64,000 bases of DNA from Candidatus Peregrinibacteria bacterium (lineage in GTDB: Bacteria; Patescibacteriota; Gracilibacteria; UBA1369; LOWO2-01-FULL-3): the NCBI GenBank assembly GCA_026395515.1, contig JAPLYN010000003.1, positions 180,763-244,762 on the forward strand, in the 5' to 3' direction. This document shows, one piece after another, positions 17,698 through 26,985 of this stretch. Under the pieces are notes generated by a model. The model was not told the DNA's origin and ran no database searches. It worked only from the letters and a program-made list of their open reading frames with translations. Both the position numbers and the translations under genes were made by a program. Every line of letters begins with the position of its first letter. The first letter of the stretch is position 1.

Positions 17698-17958
17698 GAT
17701 GGTAAATATCCTTGTGCCAATCAAAAAAATAAAGGTTGGAAACTCAAACGAACTTCCCTGAAGATTACTCATCGTAGATCTTACAGGTACTCAGCAATTA
17801 AAAATTATTTTTAATTAGTGGGTACCCGTAAAATCAAAACCAACATCTGTTTATTAAAGAGCATAGGATCAAACATTACTGGATAACCAGCTGCTACTTC
17901 CAAAGAGAGCAGTTCGAACCTAAGCGTGGATTATGCCACCTTTTAAGAGACTAGTCAA

Positions 17959-19860
17959 CTATGGGGTTGTGGAAGGGGTGGGGGTTATTGCCCCGGAGCC
18001 AATTTTCACTTCAATTGCGGATTGGGCGCTGTATCCTAATTTATCTATGACTTTCGCTACAATAAGGTGGGTGCTTCCAGGAGTTAGAGTTTTTGGAACA
18101 ATGATGTGGCCAGTGTATGGATTAGTGCCGGTAAAGTATTTTTTATCATTATCGAGGTAGTACTCGACAGTTTGGATGCCATTCTCGCCCTTAATTTCTA
18201 CGTTTACAGCAAGGTTGCCTTGAGCAATAGATGTTTGAGCTACTGGGTTTATAATATTCACTACAGGTGCCTTCTTTGCTGTGTCAGCGGTATGGATGTT
18301 GTCGTAAGTAGTTGGTGGAGTGCCAGGGCGGAGATCTCCTTCAACAACTGGTGTCTCTGGTGCAGGCGTGCCTTCTGGAGCTGTTTTCTTTTTCTCTTCC
18401 TCGTTCTTGTAATAGTCTAATAATTCTTGTTTCCAATTAAAGAGGTTTGCGATTGGTTGATAGTTTTGGAAAGTAACTTCTTGTACGGCATCTTTCGGAG
18501 TGAATTCTGTCGCTAGCAATCCAGAAATCTTATCAATTTTAACTTTGTAGAATTGACCTTCTACTTCTGTAGGGACACCTGTGCTTGAGAAAACTTCGTT
18601 TGTTATCATTGAGGCAGGAGTATTTGGACCAGGAAGTTTTCCTGAAGCTTTGCTGACTGCAACATGTTTGATTCCGTCTGGTTCCGGGAATGGCTCTGAA
18701 GGCATGCTCTCAAGAGCCTTTGCCATCACGTCATGGAAAATTGGAGCGGCAGTGTTGTATCCGTCTGCTGTATAGCCGAGTCCGCTTCCATCTGTATTTC
18801 CAATCCAAACTCCGGTTACGACAGTAGGAGTGTATCCAATAATCCATCCATCCATAGGACGAACAGTTGTTCCTTTTGCGCTCGCATCTTTCTTATTTTC
18901 TTTTGTACTGGTTCCGGTTTTGGCAGCATTGATTTTCCCATCGATAAACATTCTTGATCCTACGGCTACTGATTGATCAGAAAGAATGCTGTTTATCAAG
19001 TAGGCTATTTGAGGATCCATTACTTGTTCGAAATCTTTTGGTTTCTTTTCTTCGAGAATATCGCCGTTTGAATTTACTACTTTTAGGATTGGTGTTAATT
19101 CTGGACGTTTGCCGTTTGTGGCAAAAACGCTGTAAGCAGTAACCATATCAACAAGCGGAATTTCAGCAGCACCAATTGCTAATGGATAGCCGTAATCATG
19201 TTTTTTATCGAGAGTGGTAATTCCCATTTTTACGGCAAGATCTATTACTGAGTCTTGTTGTCCATCGAGGAAGTAAGCTTTAATTGCTGGAATATTTCTA
19301 GATTGACCAAGCGCGCGGCGAATAGAAATTTGGCCTAACCATTTTCCATCAAAGTTTGATGGTTGATCGTTGCTACCAATTTTTGTAGGGACGTCTTCGA
19401 TTACAGTTCCGGGTCCATATCCTTTGTAAAATAATTGAGCGTAAACAATTGGTTTGAATGAAGATCCTGGTTGGCGTGGGCGAAGTACTACGTTTACGTT
19501 TCCGTCGATTTCTTCATTGTAATAATCGCGGGAACCTACCATGGCAAGAATGTCTCCAGTTTTTGCATTAACAGTGAGGAGGGCGGCGTTATTTGTGCCG
19601 TAAGCTTTTACATCATATTCTCCTTTTTCAGAAACTACTTTTTCTGCGTAATCTTGAAGTTTACCGTCTATAGTTGTGTAAACTTTTAATCCTCCTTGTT
19701 CCACTACGTCTTTGCCATATTTCTGCTCCAACATCTCTTTTACGTAAAGAACGAAATGAGCATGTTTAATATATTCTTTATAATCGTTGAATTTTAATCC
19801 TTGAATTTCGTTGAGTGCTTTTTTGCGCTGGTCTGCGGTGATTTTTCCTAATTCAAACAT
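17959..19860 (-). pseudogene. Penicillin-binding protein, transpeptidase part (3' fragment of a broken gene)
   Basis: The downstream part of a class A penicillin-binding protein (peptidoglycan crosslinking). It carries all transpeptidase motifs: SSFK (PGSSFKPIVYAQ), SRN (GQSRNIPA) and KTGTS (AAKTGTSTKENK). A Pro-rich linker and a C-terminal Ig-like domain follow. The open frame extends 63 codons upstream of this first ATG to about 20049, where it meets the N-terminal fragment in another frame. Reading across, the conserved EAALLAGLPQAPS segment is absent, so a deletion of about 60-70 bp changed the frame. Either the gene is inactive, translated in two pieces, or the assembly is wrong here. 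Confidence 0.85.
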
Positions 19861-20018
19861 ACGCTTTAGAACTAAGTCACTGCGGCCTTGAATATAGATT
19901 TTTTTGCCTCCACCAATATCTACGAAGGCTCCAACTAATCCACGGGCATATTCGTCGAGCTGTAAATCTGATTCACCTTTAATGTTTCTGTAATAAAGCT
20001 CTTCGGAAGTGAATTGTT

Positions 20019-20648
20019 TTAAGAGATGGGAATATTTGTTGTCGCTGTATTGAAATAAATTTGAGCGGCTTTCTGGATTCCGTAAGCGTTGTTGCCGTAA
20101 GGAATTCTATTTAAATAAAGTTCAAGAATCTTTTTCTTGTCGTAAGCTCTTTCTAAGCGGACGGCGAGAATCAACTCCTTAGCTTTTCTCAAATAAGATC
20201 TTTCAGATGAAAGAAAAGTATTTTTAATATATTGCTGAGTGATAGTAGATCCTCCTCTGGCCGAACCAATTCCTAAAACTTCATGTGCGGCAGCTTTTGC
20301 GATAGCGAAAAGATCGAAACCTCCGTGTTCCCAAAAAGTATCATCTTCGATTGCTACCGTAGCATCTGGAACAAAAGTAGAAATTTGATCTAGAGGTACA
20401 TATTCGCGATTTTCTTCTCCGTGAATTGTATATAAGAGTCCACCGTCACGATCAAAGATCTGGGTAGATTGTGCGGCAGCTAAGTTCTCAAGTTTAGAAA
20501 CGTCTGGAAGACCAATAGAGAGGATAGCAATTCCTCCGGCAAAGGTGATAATCCCAAGAGCAACAATCCCAATAAGAACGGTTGAGGCCCAGAAGCCGAT
20601 TTTTTTCCAACCGGTGCCCTGACTTTTTAAAATTAATTTCTTTAACAT
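20019..20648 (-). pseudogene. Penicillin-binding protein, glycosyltransferase part (5' fragment)
   Basis: The 209-aa N-terminal fragment of the same class A PBP. It has a cytoplasmic stretch and membrane helix (about 20-45), then a GT51 lipid II glycosyltransferase domain with EDDTFWEHGGFD (catalytic Glu), GGSTITQQYIKN and RKAKELILAVRLERAYDKKK. It continues to GIQKAAQIYFN, then leaves the family pattern and stops after 9 residues (TATTNIPIS). Homologous sequence resumes in another frame from about 20049. The glycosyltransferase domain is nearly complete, so this piece might still be active if translated. Confidence 0.85.
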
Positions 20649-20703
20649 ATCGCAGAGATATTACTAAAAAACAGCTTTTTGGTAAAGGGCTTGGAGTTAA
20701 TAA

Positions 20704-22530
20704 TTATTTATGGGAAATCTTTTTAGCAAAGAGCGCAATTGCACACTGCTTGCCGATTTTCTCTAAAAAGTCTGTTTCAATCATGCGGAATTTTGTTGCG
20801 TCTGTAGCGTAGAGGCTGATTGTTCCGAAAATTTTATTATTTACAGAGAGTGGAATCAAAACCATAGTTTTGAAGCGGTGCATCTTTAGTAGGCTTGATC
20901 CTTGGTGTTTTGGATTGGTGTCGATGTCGTCAATAATAGTAGGGCGTTTATATTCAAAGGCTTCTGCAGCAAGACTGTTCTCAAATTTTACCTGGTGCTT
21001 ATCTAGCCACTTTGGACTAACTCCAAAACAAGATGCTAATTTTAAAATTTTTCTTGGCTCATCATAGATTCTCAAAATTGATGCGTCGCATTTCGTGAGA
21101 AGACAAAGAGCGCTGACTATAAGTTTTTCGAGGGTGGCCAAACTTACTGATGAATCAACAGTAGAGTCTATAATCTCATAAAGATAATCGAGATGTCTTC
21201 TTTGTAGGCCGAGTTCTTTGTAGGCATCTTGAATAGTTTCAAAACGTTTTTGCAGTTCATTGCTCACCTTTTTTTGCTGAGTGATGTCTCTGTAGGTGAT
21301 TAGGTATCCGATAAATTTATTGGTCTTGTCCATTACTTTTGTTACAGAAAGAGACACGTCTATTTTTTCTCCGGAAAGAGCTTTTCGTTTAGTTTCGTAG
21401 TTTCTTAGCACGTTTTTTTCTTCTACTTCTTCCACTATTTTTTTATTTTCTTCCTGAAGTTCTTTTGGAATTAAAAGAGCTGCAATTTTTTTGTTTAATA
21501 CATCTGGTTCTTTGTAACCAAACATTTTTTCTGCTCCATTGTTCCACATTGTGATCTTGTGGTTCCTGTCCAAAATAACAATTGCTTCTGTTGAGTTTTT
21601 AACAATTTGTTCGGAAATTCTTTTCTGTAGATCGAGTTTCTTTATTTCTCTTAAGTCTATGTGGATACCATAAGTTCCTCCTGTTTCTGATGGCGCACCG
21701 ATGACAAATACCGGCACAGTTTTTCCGGACTTGGTGAGATATTCAGCTTCGTATTGAGAAGATGCCCCAATTTTTCTTAAAGAGTGATGTCTTTCGATAG
21801 TTCTTTTGCTTTCTTCGGTAAAACAAAAATCAGATGCTTTCCCAATACATTCTTCCAAAGAATATTCTGTAAGTTTTTGGTAAGTTTTGTTGGCGTAAAT
21901 AGTTTTGTGTTTTTCATTTCCAATCCAAAAACAATTGTTCATGGCGTTGGCGAGCTTTAACGCGTGCCTATATTTGAATAGTATTAAAATCTCTTCTGGA
22001 GTGAGTAACTTTTTTATGGTTTGAAGGTCTTTGAATCCAATAACGGTCAAAAGTTTTTGTTCGTCACGACTGAGCTTGTCCATTAAAGAAAGGTTGGTGA
22101 AAAGTCCCATGCTTCCACCTTCTTTAGTAGGCATTCCGTTTATTAAGACAGGAGTGGCTATTCCATCTTTTGAAATAATCTCGGCTTCATACTGAGTGGT
22201 TAGTCCTTGTTTTCTTAATTCGTGATGTTTCGCAATTGCCAATTTACTTTCTTTACTGAAGCAAAAATCCGCGGGTTTCCCTAAGCATTCCTCGAGAGTG
22301 TAATTGCAAATTTTTTGATAAATATCATTTACATAAATTGTGCGATGATTTTTATCTCCTATCCAAACTGCTTGGTTTAAATTATTTGCAAGTTCAATAT
22401 AAGGAATGGCCCTTGTTAAAGTTTTCTTTTCTTCGTCTCCTAGATTTTTTATAAATTCATAATCTTTCTCTCCAATCGCCTTGATTAAAAGAGATGATGA
22501 ATTTGCTGAAGGTTGTGGTACAGTTTCCAT
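20704..22530 (-). CDS. PAS-PAS-PAS-GAF sensor protein without output domain
   Basis: A 608-aa soluble protein. Two tandem PAS domains (about residues 45-145 and 180-280) are internal duplicates: YTLEECLGKPADFCF against YSLEECIGKASDFCF, and IYVNDIYQK against IYANKTYQK. A third, ordinary PAS/PAC domain follows (about 305-425, MWNNGAEKMFGY and GYLITYRDITQQKK), then a short coiled segment and a GAF domain (about 460-605). There is no kinase, cyclase, EAL or DNA-binding domain. It probably passes a small-molecule or redox signal by protein contact. No partner gene is adjacent; a plus-strand promoter for the next gene lies just upstream. Confidence 0.85.
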   Translation of the reverse strand: METVPQPSANSSSLLIKAIGEKDYEFIKNLGDEEKKTLTRAIPYIELANNLNQAVWIGDKNHRTIYVNDIYQKICNYTLEECLGKPADFCFSKESKLAIAKHHELRKQGLTTQYEAEIISKDGIATPVLINGMPTKEGGSMGLFTNLSLMDKLSRDEQKLLTVIGFKDLQTIKKLLTPEEILILFKYRHALKLANAMNNCFWIGNEKHKTIYANKTYQKLTEYSLEECIGKASDFCFTEESKRTIERHHSLRKIGASSQYEAEYLTKSGKTVPVFVIGAPSETGGTYGIHIDLREIKKLDLQKRISEQIVKNSTEAIVILDRNHKITMWNNGAEKMFGYKEPDVLNKKIAALLIPKELQEENKKIVEEVEEKNVLRNYETKRKALSGEKIDVSLSVTKVMDKTNKFIGYLITYRDITQQKKVSNELQKRFETIQDAYKELGLQRRHLDYLYEIIDSTVDSSVSLATLEKLIVSALCLLTKCDASILRIYDEPRKILKLASCFGVSPKWLDKHQVKFENSLAAEAFEYKRPTIIDDIDTNPKHQGSSLLKMHRFKTMVLIPLSVNNKIFGTISLYATDATKFRMIETDFLEKIGKQCAIALFAKKISHK

Positions 22531-22613
22531 GTGTAATTATTACTAGTGGACGACAGGGTACTCCTGAACACCTCTATTTTACATTTTAGCTCTGTAAATA
22601 CAGGAAATTCTGC

Positions 22614-22642
22614 TTGACAGACCCGCGTTCGCAACGTAGAAT
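22614..22642 (+). promoter_or_regulatory. Consensus promoter of the radical SAM gene
   Basis: TTGACA (22614-22619), exactly 17 bp, TAGAAT (22637-22642). This is the clearest sigma-70 promoter in this part of the window. The start codon at 22669 lies 26 bp downstream. Confidence 0.75.
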
Positions 22643-22668
22643 CACCATCCTGTTATTAACATGGGTTT

Positions 22669-24207
22669 ATGGGAGTTGGTCCTGAGGATGATCTTCAAGT
22701 AGGAGCATCCGAAAATTTGGGCGAAGTGGAAGATGGCGATTTGGATATCGCTGGCGTTGATGGTGAGAAGTTATCTTTTGTTCCGGCTGAGCCTACTTTA
22801 AAGAGATTTCCCCCTCTTGCTCCTGATGGCGAGCTTCTTGACGATGGGCAGGTTAATACTGGAGCTTTGGCAGAAACTCTTTGGATTGATATGGTTGAGT
22901 TGGGAAGTGGTTGTGCTGGAGATTGTCTTTCTTGTGGAGCTTTTGAAGGTGTTAGTCCAGAGGATAGGAGAGTGAAGCCTATTACGCTTGATCAGTTTAT
23001 CGCAAATATTACTCAAGAAGTTTCTGGTTCTCAAAATGGAACAAGACTTCAAATTCACCAGTTGTTTAGAAGTTTCGTAACGACGGGTGTGGATATGGAG
23101 CCTTTGCGTCCTGGAATTTTCAATGAAGCTGCGGATGCTTTGTACGAAATTACAGGAGGAAGATCTAGATTTGTGGAGATTAGTCATGGATTAACTTGTG
23201 TAGAGAAAATAGTAGATGGAAAGCCTCAATATGCAATAATTCCATCTCAAATTGAAAAATTAGAGAGATCTACAGAGTTATTATTACAGGATAAAATTCC
23301 TCTTTTTGTTCTTTCTATGGATTCAGCAAGAATGCAGGGTTTACCTGGAAAAACGGCAAGAATTTGTCATGAAGAAGTTTGTGAAATGGAAAAATCCGGA
23401 AGTCCATTCTCGAGAATTGTCGATAGCGCTGCAGCGGAGGATCAAAGGTCATCTCATGTTCCGAAGTTTGGTGAAAATAAGGATCTCTGGGAGGCTAGAA
23501 AACTGAAAGTAAGAAGGGCCTTGATGGATGATGTTTCTAGAAAGCTGGGTAGCGGAGAGGAGTTGGATGAAAGAGAAAAGGTAATCGCAAAATATATCGA
23601 TGTTCGCAGTAAACGAAGAGATTCTGTGGTGGAAGTAAATGCTCGTGGTTATGCGAGAACTTTGTATACTTTAATTCCGGCAATCAGGGCTGGAAAAATG
23701 GTAACTATTTCGTTGCAAGGCGATAACAATAAAGATAGCTTGGCTTATCAAGGTTTGGCGAGAAGAATTTTGCAGAGATCTACTGATCTTCTGCGTGAAG
23801 AGCATGGTCTTTCTAATGTAGAGGTTAATACTATTATGGGTTCAATAAGTGTTCAGCCACCTAGGGATTACGTAGGTGTGGGAAGAGCTAAAAATATGCT
23901 TGGAGTGAAACCTGGTGGATATTGTACCGTAATACCAGATCCAGATTTTGTTAAGAATTTTATGGATCAGGATCAATATAGAGTTTCTAGAGGAAGACTT
24001 ACTGGTGATGGAACTTTAAAGATTCAGGCTAATAGACCGGATAGAACTTATAATGACACCGTGGATCCGAAAGGAAATCCGTGGGCGGTTGTAAATTTGG
24101 CTCAGAAAAAAGTGGCCGAGACGGTAAAACACGTAACACGTGTAGACTTAGACGCAACGTCTATTGGGAGGAAGGTTGGTGCTCTTGAGGAGGCTGTAAA
24201 CGGATAA
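22669..24207 (+). CDS. Orphan radical SAM protein of unknown function
   Basis: The 512-aa protein has CAGDCLSC near residue 83. This is the CxxxCxxC motif that holds the radical SAM 4Fe-4S cluster, preceded by a hydrophobic strand (WIDMVELGSG) as usual. Later segments fit a TIM-barrel core (VEISHGL, IPLFVLSMDSARMQG). There is no SPASM or B12 domain that I recognise. A polar N-terminal extension of about 60 residues precedes the cluster. It stands alone between the PAS/GAF gene and pheT, with a strong promoter, so context gives no substrate. Function unknown; the radical SAM assignment rests on the Cys motif and its setting. Confidence 0.65.
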   Translation: MGVGPEDDLQVGASENLGEVEDGDLDIAGVDGEKLSFVPAEPTLKRFPPLAPDGELLDDGQVNTGALAETLWIDMVELGSGCAGDCLSCGAFEGVSPEDRRVKPITLDQFIANITQEVSGSQNGTRLQIHQLFRSFVTTGVDMEPLRPGIFNEAADALYEITGGRSRFVEISHGLTCVEKIVDGKPQYAIIPSQIEKLERSTELLLQDKIPLFVLSMDSARMQGLPGKTARICHEEVCEMEKSGSPFSRIVDSAAAEDQRSSHVPKFGENKDLWEARKLKVRRALMDDVSRKLGSGEELDEREKVIAKYIDVRSKRRDSVVEVNARGYARTLYTLIPAIRAGKMVTISLQGDNNKDSLAYQGLARRILQRSTDLLREEHGLSNVEVNTIMGSISVQPPRDYVGVGRAKNMLGVKPGGYCTVIPDPDFVKNFMDQDQYRVSRGRLTGDGTLKIQANRPDRTYNDTVDPKGNPWAVVNLAQKKVAETVKHVTRVDLDATSIGRKVGALEEAVNG

Positions 24208-24209
24208 GT

Positions 24210-26630
24210 TTATTTTCCTCTAATTACTCCGCCGAGTTCTTCGAGATTTTTGAAGACGAATTTTTGAGTTTCAGTCATTTCGTTATCTGTGAGAGTGCGG
24301 TCTTCGGCTTGAAGAGTAATTTTGAATGCGACTGCTTTTTTGTCTGATGGAATTCCTTGTCCTTGGTAAATGTCGAAAAGGGCCACGTCAGTGATGAGGT
24401 GTTTTTCGGCTGAGGCTATGGAGTTTTTTAGTGTATGAATTTCTATATTTGCATCAACAAGAACTGAAACGTCGAATTCTATGGAAGGGAAGCGTCCGAT
24501 TTTTTTGTACTTCTTTTCATTTGGAGTGAGCTTCATTAGCTCTGTGAAATTTACGGCAAAAATTCCGATAGAATAATTTTCAAGGTCATGATTTTTCGCA
24601 ACAACAGGATGTAGCATGAAAACTTTTCCAAGAGTTTGACCGTGTCCATCGATGTAGCTGATTGCTTTATTCGGATGAGCATATGGCGCGCAGTCCATGC
24701 CTTTTGCTGGATGAGGTAGTTGTATCTCGAATTTTTTAAAAATAGTTTCAAGGACGCCTTTCGCTTCGTAGAATGGGGCGTCGGATTTTCCTTTTAAGAG
24801 AATTGCGCCCACAATTTTCTTTTCTTCAAGCGGCATGAATTCACCAATTTCTTTATAGGTGCGACCGATTTCGTAAATGCGAAGTTCATCAAAATTCTTC
24901 ACGTTATGCTGAAGATTTTTGAGAAGATTTGGTGTCATGCTTGTGCGCATGTGAGTCTGGTCTTCAGAAAGATAATTGAGAAGTTTTACATGTCCTTCTT
25001 CCTTCATTAGGCAGCGCTCAATTTCGTTTTTGCCATAGAAGGAATAATTAGAAACTTCATCAAATCCGAGGCCGAAAGAAAGTAATTCACGGGCGCGGTG
25101 CTTCTTGAAGCGTTCGGTGTTTTCTTGAGGAAGTTTTGTTGGAAGAGTAGGGAGTGTAGCTGGAATATTTCCGTAGCCGAAAATACGAGCGATTTCTTCT
25201 ACGATGTCGTCTTCGATTTTCACATCTTTATTTGCGCGGAATGTCGGAACGGTTACTTCAAATGTTCCTTTTTTTGTTCCTGCTTTTACTTCGAAGTCTA
25301 GGCTTTCGAGAATTTCCTTCATTTGTTTGTCGGAAATATCAGCGCCGATTTTTGAACGGGCCATCTCTGTGTCGAGAGTGATTTTTAAAGGAGTAGTTGA
25401 GAAATTTGAAATGTCAGTTATTGGGCCGGCAATTTTTGCTTCCGGGCAAATTTCGAGAATTAATTCAGCGGCGCGTTTGACGGCGAGTTCGCAGAGATGT
25501 GGGTCGAGTCCTTTTTCAAATCTTTGAACGGCATCGGTGCGAAGCATAAATTTTGTAGAAGTTTTTCTTACACTAGATGAATTAAAGTTTGCTGATTCGA
25601 GAATGATAGAAGTAGTGAAGCTGCCAATTTCGCTATTTGCGCCACCGATTACTCCGGCAATTGCTACAGGTTTTTCGTGGTCGGCGATGATGAGCATGTG
25701 CTCATTTAGCTCTCTTATTTTGTCATCTAGACATGGAATCATTTCTCCTTTTTTTGCAGTGCGAACAACTATTCCTTTGTTTATTTTTGCTTTATCAAAA
25801 GCGTGCATTGGTTGTCCGAGCTCGAGCATTATGTAGTTTGTGACATCGACGATATTGTTGTGAGTGCCGTGACCAGTGGCTTTGAGTTTCTTTTGTAACC
25901 AATCTGGTGAAGGACCTACTTTTACGTTATCGATAATTAGTCCGCAGTAGCGAGGGCAAAGTTTTTCATCTTTTACTTCTACTTCGATTTGTTCTCCTTT
26001 GGCTGGAATTTTTACTGCTGACTTTACTGGTTTTAATTTTGCTCCAGTGAGTACGGCAATTTCTCTAGCAATTCCATAGTGTCCCCAAAGATCTGGGCGA
26101 TGAGTAAGGGCTTTATTGTCGAATTCAAAAATTACGTCGTTCTTTTGTAGAAGTTCTGAGAGTGGAGTTCCTGGAGCAGTCTTCATAGCGGAGAGATCGA
26201 GAATTTCTTTTTCTTTTGCTGTTGGGTCAGGGATGCCAATTTCGCTGCCGGCACAAATCATGCCGTCACTTTCTACATCGCGTATTTTAGTTCTTTCGAG
26301 AGTGATGAGATCGCCAGCACCGTGCCATCTCACTTTTGAGCCTGGCTTAGCTATTGCTACGTACATTCCTTCGCGAAGATTTGAACCACCACAAACGATT
26401 TGGCAATTTTCTTTTCCTAGAGAAACTTTTGTAACTCTTAATTTGTCAGCATTTGGATGCGGAGTGATTTCGAGAATTTGTCCTACAACGATATTTTCGA
26501 AAGATTCAGCTTCGTTGATGACGCTGTCTACTTCGGCAGTTTTTATGGTTAATTCTGTCGCTAATTCTTTAGGGTCGAGATTTTCTGGTAGGTCTACTAA
26601 TTCTTTTAGCCAGTTTAGGGAGATTAACAT
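24210..26630 (-). CDS. pheT: Phenylalanyl-tRNA synthetase beta subunit
   Basis: Charges tRNA-Phe as an alpha2-beta2 enzyme with PheS. The 806-aa protein starts with the usual MLISLNWLKELVDL. It carries an N-terminal tRNA-binding (EMAP-like) domain (residues about 40-150, VGQILEITPHPNADKLRVTKV), B3/B4 editing domain, B5 domain, the catalytic-like core (HRARELLSFGLGFDEVSNYSF) and the C-terminal anticodon-binding fold (RFPSIEFDVSVLVD, ending in LEELGGVIRGK). Length and order are standard. pheS is not next to it but 5.8 kb away on the same strand, with rsmE and the copper operon in between. Confidence 0.97.
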   Translation of the reverse strand: MLISLNWLKELVDLPENLDPKELATELTIKTAEVDSVINEAESFENIVVGQILEITPHPNADKLRVTKVSLGKENCQIVCGGSNLREGMYVAIAKPGSKVRWHGAGDLITLERTKIRDVESDGMICAGSEIGIPDPTAKEKEILDLSAMKTAPGTPLSELLQKNDVIFEFDNKALTHRPDLWGHYGIAREIAVLTGAKLKPVKSAVKIPAKGEQIEVEVKDEKLCPRYCGLIIDNVKVGPSPDWLQKKLKATGHGTHNNIVDVTNYIMLELGQPMHAFDKAKINKGIVVRTAKKGEMIPCLDDKIRELNEHMLIIADHEKPVAIAGVIGGANSEIGSFTTSIILESANFNSSSVRKTSTKFMLRTDAVQRFEKGLDPHLCELAVKRAAELILEICPEAKIAGPITDISNFSTTPLKITLDTEMARSKIGADISDKQMKEILESLDFEVKAGTKKGTFEVTVPTFRANKDVKIEDDIVEEIARIFGYGNIPATLPTLPTKLPQENTERFKKHRARELLSFGLGFDEVSNYSFYGKNEIERCLMKEEGHVKLLNYLSEDQTHMRTSMTPNLLKNLQHNVKNFDELRIYEIGRTYKEIGEFMPLEEKKIVGAILLKGKSDAPFYEAKGVLETIFKKFEIQLPHPAKGMDCAPYAHPNKAISYIDGHGQTLGKVFMLHPVVAKNHDLENYSIGIFAVNFTELMKLTPNEKKYKKIGRFPSIEFDVSVLVDANIEIHTLKNSIASAEKHLITDVALFDIYQGQGIPSDKKAVAFKITLQAEDRTLTDNEMTETQKFVFKNLEELGGVIRGK

Positions 26631-26803
26631 TGGGGTCGATTTAAAAGTCTTTGAGTAGGCCCAATTTACTGTTTTTGTATTCTGTTGGCAAGGGAGGAGG
26701 TGTTCTTGAAATTAAGATATTTTATATATTTTAGAATTAATTTAACAAAAATTTAAGAAAATTTAATGTTTAGTTGTTATAACGGAAGTGCATTTATAAA
26801 AAC

Positions 26804-26872
26804 GGGCCTGGCAGGTTGCACTGTAGAATTGATACTTCATACAGTAGGGGTTCGATTCCCCTCAGGTCCACC
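26804..26872 (+). tRNA. tRNA-Ile(GAT)-like RNA lacking a normal D arm
   Basis: Acceptor GGGCCTG (26804-26810) pairs with CAGGTCC (26863-26869), resembling bacterial tRNA-Ile acceptors. The T arm AGGGG-TTCGATT-CCCCT (26846-26862) is canonical. The middle is short: 10 nt replace the D arm, then CTGTAGAA and TTCATACAG form an 8-bp stem with one bulged A. They enclose the 7-nt loop TTGATAC with GAT (26831-26833) at the anticodon position. The encoded end is ACCG, not ACCA. TATAAC upstream and a terminator at 26886 suggest it is transcribed. It could be a decayed tRNA-Ile or a non-translating tRNA-like RNA. Confidence 0.45.
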
Positions 26873-26885
26873 GGTGTAAATGCAA

Positions 26886-26918
26886 AAAAGAGCTTCCTTT
26901 TCAGGAGGCTCTTCTTTT
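26886..26918 (+). terminator. Terminator of the tRNA-like gene
   Basis: AAGAGC (26888-26893) pairs with GCTCTT (26908-26913), with further TCCT/AGGA pairing inside, followed by a T-rich tail. A-rich sequence precedes it, so it may work in both directions. Confidence 0.65.
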
Positions 26919-26930
26919 ATGGCAGTGCGT

Positions 26931-26946
26931 TGTAGAATTGATACTT
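26931..26946 (+). repeat. Partial duplicate of the tRNA-like anticodon region
   Basis: The 16 bp TGTAGAATTGATACTT repeats 26822-26837 exactly. The preceding GGCAG and TGC also match the upstream part of the tRNA-like gene with small gaps. No T arm or acceptor strand follows. It lies downstream of the terminator. Confidence 0.7.
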
Positions 26947-26985
26947 GTTTATATGGTAACTAATTCCTTGAGTTTTGGCTAGATT

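Noticed and set aside
17878..17940. Possible tRNA remnant with TTCGAAC near 17910
   Set aside because: Only a T-loop-like string is present; no acceptor pairing or anticodon arm could be drawn.
26700..26985. T-box leader for pheT
   Set aside because: The tRNA-like features are on the strand opposite to pheT and no T-box sequence is present.
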